A stretch of 64,000 nucleotides of DNA from the NCBI RefSeq assembly GCF_036250695.1, contig NZ_CP109427.1, positions 2,356,001-2,420,000 on the forward strand, written 5' to 3'. Positions within the stretch are counted from its first letter, which is position 1, and every line of letters starts with the position of its first letter. This document shows positions 51,608 through 64,000 of the stretch, piece by piece. The translations under genes and the position numbers were made by a program. The notes under the pieces were generated by a model that made no database searches, was not told the origin of the DNA, and worked only from the letters and a program-made list of their open reading frames with translations. The DNA is from Streptomyces sp. NBC_01497. Lineage in GTDB: Bacteria > Actinomycetota > Actinomycetes > Streptomycetales > Streptomycetaceae.

Positions 51608-54334
51608 CTACCGCATCAGCACGCCCGCGTGCGTGCCCGCCGCCTCGGTGGGCAGCGTGACCAGGCCAAGGTCCGCGCCGCCGGCCAGCAGCGGGTGCGA
51701 CGGCAGCACGCGCACCGTGTAACCGAAGGGGCCCGTACGCTCCAGGGCCAGCGGCCCCTCGTAGACCCAGCGGCCCTCCGCGTCCGGCCCGCCGGACGGC
51801 TTGAGCGGGAACGTCCGCGCGTCCGCGATCGCGTCGTCGGAGCCGACCCGGCCCGCCACGGCCTGCACCTCGACATCGTCGGGCCGCAGCTCACCGAGAG
51901 CCACGCCGACCCGCAGACTGAGCGTGGCGCCCAGCTCCGCCGTGGCCGGGGCGACACCCGCGGACACGGTCTCGACGTGCTCCACGGAGACGTACGGCCA
52001 GAGCGTACGGACCCGGTACTTCCAGGCCGCCAGTTCGGCCGCCGCCTTGGTGTCGAGGGCCCGGTGGGCCCGCGCGGCGGGCGCGTACAACCGCTCCACG
52101 TACTCGCGCACCATCCGGCCCGCGACCACCTTCGGTCCCAGCGTCACCAGCGTGCGGCGGACCATCTCGATCCACCGGCCGGGCATGGCCTCGCCGCCTG
52201 CCACGGCGTCCGCGGGCCGGTCCCTGTCGTAGAAGCGCGGCGCGATCCGGTTCTCGATCAGCTCGTAGAGGGCGCCCGCCTCCAGCTCGTCGCGCCGGTT
52301 CTCGTCGATGGCCGCCGAGCCGTCCGCCGTGGGGATGGCCCACCCGAAGTCCGGCTCGTACCACTCGTCCCACCAGCCGTCCAGGACGGACAGGTTGAGA
52401 CAGCCGTTGAGCGCCGCCTTCATCCCGCTGGTGCCGCACGCCTCCAACGGGCGCAGCGGGTTGTTCAGCCACACGTCACAGCCGGGGTAGAGGTTCTGCG
52501 CCATGCCCATGCCGTAGTCCGGCAGGAACACGATCCGGTGCCGCACCCGGGGATCGTCCGCGAAGCGCACGAGCTCCTGGATGAGCCGCTTGCCGCCGTC
52601 GTCCGCCGGGTGGGCCTTGCCCGCCACCACGATCTGCACCGGGCGCTCCGGGTCGAGGAGCATCCTGGTCAGCCGCTCGGGGTCACGGAGCATCAGCGTG
52701 AGCCGCTTGTACGAGGGCACGCGGCGGGCGAAGCCGATGGTCAGCACGTCCGGGTCGAGGACCCCGTCGATCCAGCCCAACTCGGCCGCCGCCGCGCCGC
52801 GCTGGCGCCAGGAGGCACGCAGCCGCTCCCGCACCTCGTCGACCAGCCTGGCGCGCAGGGTCCTGCGCACCTCCCAGATGTCCGCGTCCGCGATGCCGGC
52901 CACCGCCTCCCAGCGGCCCCGGCCGCCGACGCTGAGCGCCTGCTCCGCACGGGCCTCGCCGATCTGGCGGGCGCCGAGCGCGGCGACCTCGGGAGCGACC
53001 CAGGTCGGCGCGTGCACCCCGTTGGTGACCGAGGTGATCGGCACCTCGTCGGCGTCGAATCCCGGCCACAGCCCGGCGAACATCTGCCGGCTGACCGCCC
53101 CGTGCAGGAGGGACACCCCGTTGGCGCGCCCGGCGAGCCGAAGACCCATCACGGCCATGTTGAACAGGTTGGGGTCGCCGCCCTGGTAGGTCTCCAGGCC
53201 GAGGCCGAGCACCCGCTCGACGTCGACGCCCGGCAGTTCCCCGTCGGCCCCGAAGTGGTGGGCGACGAGCGCGCGGTCGAAGCGGTCGATGCCCGCGGGA
53301 ACCGGTGTGTGCGTGGTGAAGACCGTGCCGGCCCTGACCGCTTCGAGCGCCGCCTCGAAGCCGGCGCCGTCGGGGTCCTCGGCCGTCAGTTCCCGGATCC
53401 GCTCCAGGCCGAGGAAGCCGGCGTGGCCCTCGTTGGTGTGGAAGACCTCGGGCACGGGATGGCCGGTGAGCCGGCAGTACGCGCGCACCGCCCGCACGCC
53501 GCCGATGCCGAGGAGCATCTCCTGCAGCAGCCGGTGCTCGCTGCCGCCGCCGTAGAGCCGGTCGGTGACCTCGCGTTCGCCGGGGCCGTTCTCCTCGACG
53601 TCCGAGTCGAGCATCAGCAGCGGCACCCTGCCCACCTGCGCCTGCCAGATCCGCGCGCGCAGCGCCCGGCCGCCGGGCAACGCCAGCTCGACCTGGGCCG
53701 GCGTGCCGTCCTCCTCGCGCAGCTGGGTCAGCGGCAGCTCGTGCGGGTCGAGGACCGGGTAGGTCTCCTGCTGCCAGCCGTCCCTGGACAGGGACTGGCG
53801 GAAGTAGCCGTGCCGGTAGAGCAGCCCCACCCCGATCAGCGGGACGCCCAGGTCACTCGCGGACTTGAGGTGGTCCCCGGCGAGGATGCCGAGGCCGCCG
53901 GAGTACTGCGGCAGGGCGGCGGTGATGCCGAACTCGGGTGAGAAGTACGCGACGGCGGCCGGCAGGTCGCCTCCCCCGTCGCCGTCCGCCGCGGGGGGGG
54001 TGTCCGCGTCGGCGTCCGGGCCGTCGAGTCCGGCGTCCCGCCGCTGGTACCAGCGGTCGCCGTGCAGATAGGCGTCCAGGTCCGCCGCGACCGCGGTCAG
54101 TCTGTCCACGAAGGCCCGGTCGGCGGCCAGCTCGGCCAGCCGTGTCGCGGACACGGCGCCGAGCAGCCTGACCGGGTCGCGGCCGGCGGCCTCCCAGCCC
54201 TCCGGGTCGACGGCCTCGAACAGTTCGCGGGTCCCCGTATGCCAGGACCAGCGCAGGTTGCGGGCCAGATCGCTCAGCGGGCCGAGGGGCTCGGGAAGCA
54301 CCGGACGGACGGTGAACCGACGGATTGCCTTCAC
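51608..54334 (-). CDS. glgP: Alpha-glucan (maltodextrin/glycogen) phosphorylase
   Basis: A 908-residue phosphorylase of the actinobacterial 'alpha-glucan family' type. It starts with a DUF3417-like N-terminal part (LPEPLGPLSDLARNLRWSWH) and ends in a PLP domain with the Schiff-base lysine in CGTSGMKAALNGCLNLSVLD (near residue 638). FHTNEGHAGFLGLERI and SVTNGVHAPTWVAPE are further landmarks. It releases glucose-1-phosphate from linear alpha-1,4 ends. GTG at 54334 follows aaggtgg; the frame upstream is open for about 110 codons but is the divergent promoter region. Divergent from glgE. Confidence 0.95.
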   Translation of the reverse strand: MKAIRRFTVRPVLPEPLGPLSDLARNLRWSWHTGTRELFEAVDPEGWEAAGRDPVRLLGAVSATRLAELAADRAFVDRLTAVAADLDAYLHGDRWYQRRDAGLDGPDADADTPPAADGDGGGDLPAAVAYFSPEFGITAALPQYSGGLGILAGDHLKSASDLGVPLIGVGLLYRHGYFRQSLSRDGWQQETYPVLDPHELPLTQLREEDGTPAQVELALPGGRALRARIWQAQVGRVPLLMLDSDVEENGPGEREVTDRLYGGGSEHRLLQEMLLGIGGVRAVRAYCRLTGHPVPEVFHTNEGHAGFLGLERIRELTAEDPDGAGFEAALEAVRAGTVFTTHTPVPAGIDRFDRALVAHHFGADGELPGVDVERVLGLGLETYQGGDPNLFNMAVMGLRLAGRANGVSLLHGAVSRQMFAGLWPGFDADEVPITSVTNGVHAPTWVAPEVAALGARQIGEARAEQALSVGGRGRWEAVAGIADADIWEVRRTLRARLVDEVRERLRASWRQRGAAAAELGWIDGVLDPDVLTIGFARRVPSYKRLTLMLRDPERLTRMLLDPERPVQIVVAGKAHPADDGGKRLIQELVRFADDPRVRHRIVFLPDYGMGMAQNLYPGCDVWLNNPLRPLEACGTSGMKAALNGCLNLSVLDGWWDEWYEPDFGWAIPTADGSAAIDENRRDELEAGALYELIENRIAPRFYDRDRPADAVAGGEAMPGRWIEMVRRTLVTLGPKVVAGRMVREYVERLYAPAARAHRALDTKAAAELAAWKYRVRTLWPYVSVEHVETVSAGVAPATAELGATLSLRVGVALGELRPDDVEVQAVAGRVGSDDAIADARTFPLKPSGGPDAEGRWVYEGPLALERTGPFGYTVRVLPSHPLLAGGADLGLVTLPTEAAGTHAGVLMR

Positions 54335-54902
54335 GTGCTCCACCTTCGCAAGGGACGTACGTATCGGAGGGGACGCACCGCACCGGGCGTCCCGCCGTGG
54401 TGAGACGTTAGCCGGACCCTGCCCCCGACAACCACGGCGCATTCGCGCGCGTCGCGGCGGTTTCCGCGCCGTACCTCCGGCGTACCGGGTCCGGACCTGT
54501 TCCGTTGGGCCGGTGCGTATGCCCGCCGGGGCAGAGTGTGCGGCGCGTGCCGAGGCGGACTCGCGCGCGGCGGCCGCCCGGTGGAGGATTGGGTGACCGC
54601 AGCGGTGCGAGGAGTCAACACACCGCCGGATTGACAAGCCCTCCCGCATGGAAGGCTCCCCCGTACGCACGGTCCTGGAGTGCCGTTCGGGTGAACGCGG
54701 GGAGGAAAGGCCTTGCTCGCATACTGTTCGCAGTCGATCAAGCAGCTACAAAGAACAGCAAAACGCGTACAAAATCTTTATCGCTCCCCCGTTGCCCGTA
54801 TGGCACTCCGCCTGCCGTGCTCGCTGCGTGCTGGTCCACAGCACCGCCCGACCCGTACGACGTGTCCTGCTCGCCACGCCCGCCCAGCCCTCAGGTGATT
54901 CG
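54335..54902. promoter_or_regulatory. 568-bp divergent glgP/glgE promoter region
   Basis: Contains a TTGACA hexamer at 54631-54636 (plus strand) and an AT-rich stretch at 54715-54790, both pointing towards glgE. No matching -10 box could be assigned with confidence. Short open frames exist, but none has coding-like codon bias. Confidence 0.5.
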
Positions 54903-56893
54903 GTGAAACTGATCGGTCGCATCCCCGTCCTGGACGTATCTCCCCTCGTCGACGGCGGCAGACGCCCCGCGAAGGCGGTGAGCGGTGAGACCTTCCAGGT
55001 CACCGCGACCGTCTTTCGCGAGGGTCATGACGCCGTCGCCGCCAATGTCGTGCTCACCGACCCGGCGGGCCGTCCAGGGCCCTTCACGCCCATGCGCGAA
55101 CTCGCGCCCGGTACGGACCGCTGGGGCGCGGAGGTCACCCCGACGGAGGAGGGCGCCTGGACGTACACCGTCGAGGCGTGGAGCGATCCCGTCACCACGT
55201 GGCGGCACACGGCCGGCATCAAGATCCCGGCCGGACTCGACACCGAACTCGTCCTCGCGGAAGGCGCCGCCCTGCACGAGCGCGCCGCCGAGGGCGTACC
55301 GAAACGGGAGGGCCGCGAGTCGGTGCTCGCCGCCGTGGACGGGCTCCGCGACACCACCCGGCCGGCCGCCGCCCGGCTGGCGGCGGCGCTGACCCCGGAG
55401 GTGGACGAGGCGCTGGCGCGGCATCCGCTGCGGGACCTGGTCTCGCAGTCGAAGCCGCTGCCGCTGCGGGTGGAGCGCCGGCGGGCGCTGTTCGGGTCCT
55501 GGTACGAGATGTTCCCGCGCTCCGAGGGCGCGGTCGTCAAGCCCGGCGAGCCGCCGGTGAGCGGAACGTTCGCGACGGCGGCCGAACGGCTGCCCGCGAT
55601 CGCCGCGATGGGCTTCGACGTGGTGTACCTGCCGCCGATCCACCCCATCGGATCGACGTTTCGCAAGGGCCCCAACAACACGCTCTCCGCGGGGCCCGAG
55701 GACGTCGGCGTGCCGTGGGCGATCGGCTCGGCCGACGGCGGCCACGACGCGGTCCATCCGGACCTCGGCACGATCGAGGACTTCGACCGGTTCGTCGAGA
55801 CGGCGCGCGACCTGCGCATGGAGATCGCCCTCGACTTCGCCCTCCAGTGCTCCCCCGACCACCCGTGGGTCGCGAAGAAGCCCGACTGGTTCCACCACCG
55901 TCCCGACGGCTCGATCGCCTACGCGGAGAACCCGCCGAAGAAGTACCAGGACATCTACCCCATCGCGTTCGACGCGGACATGCGGGGACTCGTCAGGGAA
56001 ACCGTGCGGATCCTGCGGTACTGGATGGAACACGGGGTACGCGTCTTCAGGGTCGACAACCCGCATACCAAGCCCGTGGTCTTCTGGGAGAAGGTGATCC
56101 GCACCGTCAACCGCACCGATCCGGATGTGATCTTCCTCGCCGAGGCGTTCACCCGCCCCGCGATGATGCGCACACTGGCCGCAGTCGGTTTCCAGCAGTC
56201 GTACAGCTACTTCACCTGGCGTACCTCCAAGCAGGAACTCACCGAGTACCTCACCGAACTCTCGGGGGATTCCGCGGCGTACATGCGCCCGAATTTCTTC
56301 GTCAACACGCCGGACATCCTGCACGCGTACCTTCAGGAGGGCGGGCGGCCCGCGTTCGAGACGCGCGCGGTGCTCGCCGCCACGATGTCCCCCTCCTGGG
56401 GCGTGTACGCGGGGTTCGAACTGTGCGAGGGCACTCCTGCGCGTGAGGGCAGTGAGGAGTACATGGACTCCGAGAAGTACCAGCTCAGGCCCAGGGACTG
56501 GGAAGCGGCAGAGCGTGAGGGCCGCACGATCGCACCACTGATCACCACGCTGAACCGGCTCAGGCGGCGGCATCCCGCGCTCCAGCAACTGCGGGACATC
56601 CACTTCCACGACGCCGACAACGACTCCGTCCTGGCGTTCAGCAAGCGGGCGGGTTCGAACATCGTTCTGGTGGTCGTCAACCTCGACCCGCACCACACCC
56701 AGGAAGCGACGGTCTCGTTGGACATGCCACGGCTCGGCCTCGCATGGCACGAGACCGTCCCGGTGCGCGACGAGCTCACCGGCGACACCTATCACTGGGG
56801 CAGGGCCAACTATGTGCGCCTGGAGCCGGGCGTCACGCCCGCGCACATCGTCGTCCTGCGACCGTCCCCGCCGATCGGAGGGTCACCCACATC

Positions 56894-56897
<4 letters not shown>
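54903..56897 (+). CDS. glgE: Alpha-1,4-glucan:maltose-1-phosphate maltosyltransferase (GlgE/Pep1)
   Basis: A 664-residue GH13_3 enzyme that extends alpha-1,4-glucan by maltosyl units from alpha-maltose-1-phosphate. N-terminal domains (about 1-190) start [20 protein letters not shown]. Barrel: [40 protein letters not shown], nucleophile Asp in [17 protein letters not shown] (about residue 386) and general acid Glu in [14 protein letters not shown] (about 413). GTG at 54903 has an aggtga RBS. Its stop overlaps the treS ATG by 4 bp. Confidence 0.96.
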
Positions 56898-58807
<1,910 letters not shown>

Positions 58808-59070
58808 GGGGCCGGGGAACGAACGGAGCGGCACGCCGGCGCACGCCCGGCCGGCGGCGCCCGTGCGGGGCGGTTTCCACCGCCCCGCACGGGGCACTCT
58901 CACCGACGGCCGGTTCATGGGGCGCGGGCCTCGTGCGCGACCTCAGGTACGGGCCCCGACTCCGTACGGATCATCCTCACCCGACACATCCCGTACAGCC
59001 GGACAGCAATCGCCGCAATCCGGGACACTCTGCGCATCCTGTGGTGTACCCGGGGAAAGGACGCGCTGCC

Positions 59071-60516
59071 ATGCCGAAGGCTGCATCCACCCGGAGTACC
59101 GCACGCCCGGCCGCCGTCCGGGGCCAGGCCCCGTCCGCCGCCGCGACGGCGATGGTCGACTCGCTCGCCCCGCTGCTCGCGACATGGCTGCCGCATCAGC
59201 GCTGGTTCGCCGGCAAAGGGCGCAGCCTCACGGCGCTCGTACCCGTCGCGGTCACCGAGCTGCTGCCCCCCGTACCGTCCGGCGGCGAGGGCCCCGGCCT
59301 GCTCCACCTGCTGCTGCGGGTCGAGCAGCAGGACCCCCAGCAGCCCCCGGCCGCACCGGCCGGCCCCGGCGACTGCTACCAACTGCTCCTCGGCGTACGG
59401 ACATCGCTGCCGCCGCACCTCGCGTCGTCCCTCGTCGGCCGGGTGGAGCAGGGGCCGCTCGCGGGCCGTACGGTCTACGACGCGCTGCACGACCCGTACC
59501 TCGCCGGCGTCCTCATGGACCGGCTGCGCAGTGTGGACACCGTCGGACCGCTGCGGTTCGGCCGCGCGGGCCGCATCCCCGCCGGGCTCGCGCCCCGGCT
59601 GCTCGACGCCGAGCAGTCCAACACGTCCCTGGTCTACGGGGAGGCGTACATCCTCAAGATCCTGCGGCGGGTGGTCCCCGGCCCCCACCCGGACCTGGAA
59701 CTCCCGCTGGCGCTCGCCGCCGAGGGGTGCGAGCGGGTGCCCGCACCGGTGGCCTGGTTCGAGGCCGCCGACCCGGCGGGCAGCGGCGAGCAGCTGACAC
59801 TCGGCGTCCTCCAGCCCTACCTGCGCGGCTCCGCGGACGGCTGGCAGCTGGCGCTCTCCGCGCTCGCCGGCGGACATGACTTCCTGCCCGAGGCCCGCGA
59901 ACTCGGCAGGGCCACCGCTCAGGTGCACCTGGCGTTGGCCTCCGCACTGCCGACGGTGGCGCTCGACAGCGCCCGCAGCGCCCAGCTCGCCGAGGCGATG
60001 AGCCGCCGGCTCGACACCGCGGCGCAGGCCGTGCCGGCGCTGCTGCCGTACGCGCCGGGTCTGCGGGCCGCGTTCGAGGCCCTCGGTGGTCCGGGCGCCG
60101 TGGCGAACGGCCGCCCCGCCCAGCGGGTCCACGGCGACCTGCATCTCGGTCAGACGCTGCGCAGCCCGGACGGCACCTGGTCCGTCATCGACTTCGAGGG
60201 CGAGCCGGCCAGACCCCTCGCCGAGCGCCGAAGGCCCCAGCCGCCGGTGCGCGATGTCGCCGGGATGCTCCGGTCCTTCGACTACGCGGCGCGCTCCCAC
60301 CAGCCGTGGCGCGCCGACTGGGCGGCACGCTGCCGGGACGCGTACTGCGACGGGTACGCGCAGGCGGCGGGCACCGACCCGCGCTCCGAGCCGGAACTCC
60401 TGCGCGCCTACGAGACGGACAAGGCGGTGTACGAGGTGCTGTACGAGGCGCGGCACCGGCCCGACTGGCTGCCGGTTCCGATGGCCGCGATCGAACGTCT
60501 GGCGGCGCAGCGGTGA
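59071..60516 (+). CDS. mak: Maltokinase (Pep2/Mak)
   Basis: A 481-residue kinase phosphorylating maltose with ATP to alpha-maltose-1-phosphate for GlgE. The N-terminal cap has LATWLPHQRWFAGKGRS, the aminoglycoside-phosphotransferase-like lobe QRVHGDLHLGQTLRSPDGT (catalytic Asp in HGDLH) and Mg-binding WSVIDFEGEPARPLAERRR. The C-terminal DWLPVPMAAIERLAAQR is typical. ATG at 59071 with a ggaaagga RBS. It lies 263 bp downstream of treS and is not fused to it, unlike in some actinobacteria. Confidence 0.95.
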   Translation: MPKAASTRSTARPAAVRGQAPSAAATAMVDSLAPLLATWLPHQRWFAGKGRSLTALVPVAVTELLPPVPSGGEGPGLLHLLLRVEQQDPQQPPAAPAGPGDCYQLLLGVRTSLPPHLASSLVGRVEQGPLAGRTVYDALHDPYLAGVLMDRLRSVDTVGPLRFGRAGRIPAGLAPRLLDAEQSNTSLVYGEAYILKILRRVVPGPHPDLELPLALAAEGCERVPAPVAWFEAADPAGSGEQLTLGVLQPYLRGSADGWQLALSALAGGHDFLPEARELGRATAQVHLALASALPTVALDSARSAQLAEAMSRRLDTAAQAVPALLPYAPGLRAAFEALGGPGAVANGRPAQRVHGDLHLGQTLRSPDGTWSVIDFEGEPARPLAERRRPQPPVRDVAGMLRSFDYAARSHQPWRADWAARCRDAYCDGYAQAAGTDPRSEPELLRAYETDKAVYEVLYEARHRPDWLPVPMAAIERLAAQR

Positions 60517-60921
60517 GCGGACGAGGCGGCCCGTGACCTGCGGGGCGGCCCGCACTCGGCACGCCGCCCCCGTTCCCCGCGATCGGCCCCGCTTCGACCG
60601 TCTCCCCCGCGATCGCGGGCCTGCGCGCTCCGGCTCCCCCGGCCCCGGACCACCGCCCCGAACCACCGGCGGCGCCGCCCCGGACGGTGGATCACCCCGG
60701 CCCCACTCCCCCGCACCCCGGGTGGGAACGGCCACGCTCCCACCGGGTCCGGTCCACCGCGACCGGACCGGGCGGGGCCCGGCCACCGGCCGTATCACCG
60801 CTCCCCCGGCCCACTCGCGCCACGGCCACCCGTCCAGCAGACTCGTACCACGCCGTCCCCCGCAGTCCTTACGACAAGCCCCGCCCACGCTCTGTCCGAC
60901 GCTCGCCGAGGAGGCAGCACC
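60517..60921. other. 405-bp intergenic region between mak and glgB; no gene seen
   Basis: Very C-rich plus strand (many ccccg runs) with no coding-like frame. A small space at its right end (near 60908) gives the glgB RBS gaggagg. A separate glgB promoter is possible; boxes not identified. Confidence 0.5.
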
Positions 60922-63348
60922 GTGACCGCCCGTCCGCCGTCCGACACCCCGTCGGAGCCAGAAGTCTCCGCCCGATTCCGTCCCGCCAAGGCATCCGGTT
61001 CCGTACCGGTCGGCAAACCCGGCAAGCAGCCGCCCCGCAAACCGGTGCCCGCGCGCCGGGGCCCGGCCGGCGACGCCGCCGGGCCGTCAGGGGCGGCCGG
61101 CGGCGCGTCGAACGGTGCCACGGGTACGCCCCACGCTCCGGCCCTCGACGACGGCGACCGGGGGCGCCTGCTGCGCGGTGAACACCACGACCCGCACGGG
61201 CTGCTGGGCGCCCACCCGCTGAGCGGCGGCGGTGTGCTCGTCCGTGCGCTGCGCCCTTACGCGCTCGCGGTCACCGTCGTCACGGACGGGTTGACGGCCG
61301 AGCTGAACGACGACGGCGACGGGCTGTTCTCCGGTGTGCTGCCGCTCACCGCGGTGCCCGCGTACACGCTCCGCGTGCGCTACAGCGGCCCCGCCGCCGG
61401 CGACGGCACGGCCGAGGACGTGGTCGAGGTACAGGACCCGTACCGCTTCCTGCCCTCGCTCGGCGACCTGGACCTCCACCTGATCGCGGAGGGACGGCAC
61501 GAGCAGCTGTGGAAGGCGCTCGGCTCGACGGTCATGGAGCACGAGGGCGTGACGGGCACCCGCTTCACGGTGTGGGCTCCGAACGCCCGGGGCGTCCGCG
61601 TGTCCGGCGCGTTCAACTACTGGGACGGGACGGCGCTGCCCATGCGTTCGCTGGGCTCCAGCGGCGTGTGGGAGCTGTTCGTGCCGGAGGCCGGCGAGGG
61701 CGACGTCTACAAGTACGACATCTGCACGCCGGAGGGCCACCACTCGCTGCGCGCCGACCCGATGGCGCGGCGGACCGAGGTGCCGCCCGCGACGGCGTCG
61801 ATCGTGACGGTGTCGACGTACGCGTGGCGCGACGAGGAGTGGCTGGCCCGCCGGGGCGAACGGCCGGCGCACACCGCGCCTTTCTCCGTCTACGAGCTCC
61901 ACCTGGCGTCCTGGCGTCCCGGACTCAGCTACCGCCAGCTCGCGGAGCAGTTGCCCGCGTATGTGACGGAGCTCGGCTTCACGCACGTGGAGCTGATGCC
62001 GGTCGCCGAGCACCCCTTCGGCGGGTCCTGGGGCTACCAGGTCACCGGCTTCTACGCGCCGACGTCGCGGATGGGCACGCCCGACGACTTCAGGTTCCTC
62101 GTGGACGCCCTGCACCGGGCGGGCATCGGGGTGCTCGTCGACTGGGTGCCCGCGCACTTCCCGAAGGACGAGTGGGCACTCGCCCACTTCGACGGCCGTC
62201 CGCTGTACGAACCCGGTGACACGACCAAGGCCGAACACCCGGACTGGGGCACGCTGACCTTCGACTACGGCCGCACCGAGGTCCGCAACTTCCTGGTCGC
62301 GAACGCCGTGTACTGGTGCGAGGAGTTCCACATCGACGGACTTCGGGTCGACGCGGTCGCCTCGATGCTCTACCTCGACTACTCCCGCGAGGCCGGGCAG
62401 TGGACGCCCAACGAGTACGGCGGGCGCGAGAACCTGGACGCGGTGCGCTTCCTGCAGGAGATGAACGCGACGGTCTACCGGCGCTGCCCCGGCGTGGTCA
62501 CGATCGCCGAGGAGTCCACCGCCTGGGACGGGGTCACCCGCGCCACGCACCACACGGGCCCCGGCGGCTTCGGCGGCCTCGGCTTCGGACTCAAGTGGAA
62601 CATGGGCTGGATGCACGACTCCCTGCAGTACATGGCCAAGGAGCCGGTGCACCGCAGGTACCACCACGACGAGATGACGTTCTCGATGGTGTACGCGTAC
62701 AGCGAGAACTACGTCCTGCCGATCTCGCACGACGAGGTGGTGCACGGAAAGGGCGCCCTGGTGTCGAAGATGCCGGGCGACTGGTGGCAGCAGCGCGCCA
62801 ACCACCGGGCGTACCTCGGCTTCATGTGGGCCCATCCCGGCAAGCAACTGCTGTTCATGGGGCAGGAGTTCGCGCAGGGCGCCGAGTGGTCCGAGAGCCA
62901 CGGGCCCGACTGGTGGCTGGTCGACCCGTCCTACCCGGCGGCGGACGACCACCGGGGCGTACGCGACCTGGTGGCGGAGCTGAACGCGGTCTACCGGGAC
63001 ACCCCGGCGCTGTGGGAACGCGACACCGAACCCGAGGGGTTCGCCTGGGTCGACGGAGGCGCGGCGGAGGACAACGTGTTCGCCTTCCTGCGCTACGACC
63101 GGTCGGGCGCGCCGCTGCTCGCGGTGTCCAACTTCGCACCGGTCGTGCGCGAGGGCTACCGGCTCGGAGTGCCGGACGCGTACGAGGGCTGGACGGAGGT
63201 GCTCAACACCGACGCCGGCCGCTACGGCGGCAGCGATGTACGCACCGTCGAGGTGCTGAAGCCCGAGCCGGTGCCGTCGCACGGGCGCGAGGCGAGTGTG
63301 TGCCCGACGCTGCCGCCGCTGTCGACCGTGTGGTTCCGGCCGGTGTGA
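60922..63348 (+). CDS. glgB: 1,4-alpha-glucan branching enzyme
   Basis: An 808-residue GH13_9 enzyme that creates alpha-1,6 branches. A Pro/Ala/Gly-rich N-terminal extension (about 75 residues) precedes the family N-terminal module [20 protein letters not shown] and a CBM48 ([20 protein letters not shown]). The barrel has [20 protein letters not shown] (nucleophile Asp about 478), [14 protein letters not shown] (Glu about 530) and [14 protein letters not shown] (Asp about 604). GTG at 60922 after gaggagg. Last gene of the GlgE-pathway cluster. Confidence 0.97.
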   Translation: MTARPPSDTPSEPEVSARFRPAKASGSVPVGKPGKQPPRKPVPARRGPAGDAAGPSGAAGGASNGATGTPHAPALDDGDRGRLLRGEHHDPHGLLGAHPLSGGGVLVRALRPYALAVTVVTDGLTAELNDDGDGLFSGVLPLTAVPAYTLRVRYSGPAAGDGTAEDVVEVQDPYRFLPSLGDLDLHLIAEGRHEQLWKALGSTVMEHEGVTGTRFTVWAPNARGVRVSGAFNYWDGTALPMRSLGSSGVWELFVPEAGEGDVYKYDICTPEGHHSLRADPMARRTEVPPATASIVTVSTYAWRDEEWLARRGERPAHTAPFSVYELHLASWRPGLSYRQLAEQLPAYVTELGFTHVELMPVAEHPFGGSWGYQVTGFYAPTSRMGTPDDFRFLVDALHRAGIGVLVDWVPAHFPKDEWALAHFDGRPLYEPGDTTKAEHPDWGTLTFDYGRTEVRNFLVANAVYWCEEFHIDGLRVDAVASMLYLDYSREAGQWTPNEYGGRENLDAVRFLQEMNATVYRRCPGVVTIAEESTAWDGVTRATHHTGPGGFGGLGFGLKWNMGWMHDSLQYMAKEPVHRRYHHDEMTFSMVYAYSENYVLPISHDEVVHGKGALVSKMPGDWWQQRANHRAYLGFMWAHPGKQLLFMGQEFAQGAEWSESHGPDWWLVDPSYPAADDHRGVRDLVAELNAVYRDTPALWERDTEPEGFAWVDGGAAEDNVFAFLRYDRSGAPLLAVSNFAPVVREGYRLGVPDAYEGWTEVLNTDAGRYGGSDVRTVEVLKPEPVPSHGREASVCPTLPPLSTVWFRPV

Positions 63349-63472
63349 CACCCGCCCGCACGGGGCCCTCAGCGGGAGCCGGCCCAGCTCTCGGCGCGGG
63401 CGGCGGTCCTCGGCGCGGGTGACCGGGGGATCCTCGGCGGCGGGCCGGCATCCGGTGCGACGTGACAGTTCT

Positions 63473-63511
63473 CGGCCGGTGGCCCCTGGTTCTCGCGGGG
63501 GCCACCGGCCG
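63473..63511. terminator. Bidirectional terminator between glgB and the glycosyltransferase
   Basis: cggccggtggcccc (63473-63486) pairs with ggggccaccggccg (63498-63511): 14-bp stem, 11-nt loop, in the 209-bp space between convergent genes. Confidence 0.75.
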
Positions 63512-63557
63512 TCGACGTGGTGAGCGCCGCTGCGCGGAGCCGCCGGCGCTGCGACGC

Positions 63558-64000
63558 TCAGCTCAGGGCCGCTGCCAGCCGGTCGGCGATCTCCGCGGGC
63601 GAGGGCATGGACGCGATCTGGTCGGCCGCTTTGCGGGCGTTGTCCGCGTACACCGGGTCCGCGAGCACCTCGGCGGCGGCGCGGGCGACAGCCTCGGGGG
63701 TGGCTTCCTGCGGCGGTACGGCGACACCGGTGCGGGACGCGGCGACCCCGGCCGCCTGCAGGAACTGGTCGGCGCCCTGCGGGACGACGACGAGCGGCAG
63801 GCCGCGCGAGAGCGCCGCCAGGGTGGTGCCCGCGCCACCGTGCGTGAGGACGAGGTCGACACCGTCCAGCAGCTGGGCGAGAGGGGTGAACCCCACGAAG
63901 TCGATCCGCTCGTCGTCGATGTCGTAGTCGTCGGCGGACGCGGTCAGCCCGAGCGTGACCCGCAGGTCGATGTCGGCCCCGGACACCGCGGTCAGGATCG
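63558..64000 (-). CDS. GT1-family glycosyltransferase, C-terminal part (runs off window)
   Basis: About 147 C-terminal residues of a UDP-glycosyltransferase/macrolide-glycosyltransferase-like enzyme. The donor-binding motif reads VDLVLTHGGAGTTLAALSRG, then LPLVVVPQGADQFLQAAGVA, matching the 'HGG.GT...al..G.P.v..P...DQ' signature of GT1 enzymes that glycosylate natural products or drugs. The frame is open to the right edge, so the acceptor-binding N-terminal domain lies outside the window. Confidence 0.9.
   Translation of the reverse strand, partial: ILTAVSGADIDLRVTLGLTASADDYDIDDERIDFVGFTPLAQLLDGVDLVLTHGGAGTTLAALSRGLPLVVVPQGADQFLQAAGVAASRTGVAVPPQEATPEAVARAAAEVLADPVYADNARKAADQIASMPSPAEIADRLAAALS

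Noticed and set aside
54648..54902. In-frame upstream extension of glgE
   Set aside because: AT-rich with non-coding codon use; a good RBS precedes the GTG at 54903 and known GlgE proteins start here.

Overview
This window is chromosomal DNA from a streptomycete. Evidence: very high G+C with strong third-position GC bias, frequent GTG starts, long gene runs on one strand, and gene families and order (opp operon, gcvT-gcvH-glyA-sdaA, tandem L,D-transpeptidases, glgP/glgE-treS-mak-glgB) that resemble the S. coelicolor SCO5440-SCO5486 region as I remember it. No tRNA, rRNA, CRISPR array or replication origin was seen.

Layout. 1-2450: C-terminal part of a cysteine desulfurase gene, a thioesterase and a TRIC-type channel. 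2521-8932: a five-gene oligopeptide/dipeptide ABC importer in BldK-like order (permease, lipoprotein, permease, two ATPases), whose last ATPase carries a long Ala/Lys/Glu/Pro tail. 9340-12076: two tandem SseB-type genes and a P-loop ATPase. 12230-16927: a tandem glycine riboswitch, then gcvT, gcvH, glyA (TTG start) and sdaA, a glycine to serine to pyruvate module. The SseB ('enhanced serine sensitivity') pair sits beside it.

16928-20860 is an accessory island of visibly lower G+C. It holds a decayed YgjP-like metallopeptidase fragment, then a compact three-gene overlapping operon: a restriction-like effector candidate with a TTA codon, an 88-aa middle component and a DUF2326-type coiled-coil ABC ATPase. 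I read this as an ABC-three-component (ABC-3C) conflict system. It ends in a frameshifted, truncated IS5-family transposase whose breakpoint forms the 3' end of an MpaB-type oxygenase gene. This island is the main novelty candidate.

20852-35886 is mostly core or housekeeping: MpaB oxygenase, MFS exporter, AlkZ-like winged-helix protein, a secreted two-domain protein, DedA, a P-loop kinase-like gene without an obvious canonical start, CopD, an EF-hand protein, an RsbW-like ATPase, an enoyl-CoA hydratase and three L,D-transpeptidase lipoproteins (two adjacent). 36065-49898: GlgX, a NarL-type two-component pair next to a DrrAB-like exporter, a heterodimeric ABC exporter with one degenerate ATP site, an M4 protease with a 16-bp palindrome upstream, and a squalene/phytoene-synthase-like protein. 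50097-63348: an alginate-lyase-family protein, then the GlgE alpha-glucan pathway: glgP divergent from glgE-treS (4-bp overlap), mak and glgB. TreS makes maltose from trehalose, Mak phosphorylates it, GlgE polymerises maltose-1-phosphate, GlgB branches the glucan, and GlgP/GlgX degrade it. The window ends inside a GT1 glycosyltransferase.

Start sites were chosen from start codon, ribosome-binding site and overlap with neighbours. Functional calls come from recognising motifs by eye; no database search was run.
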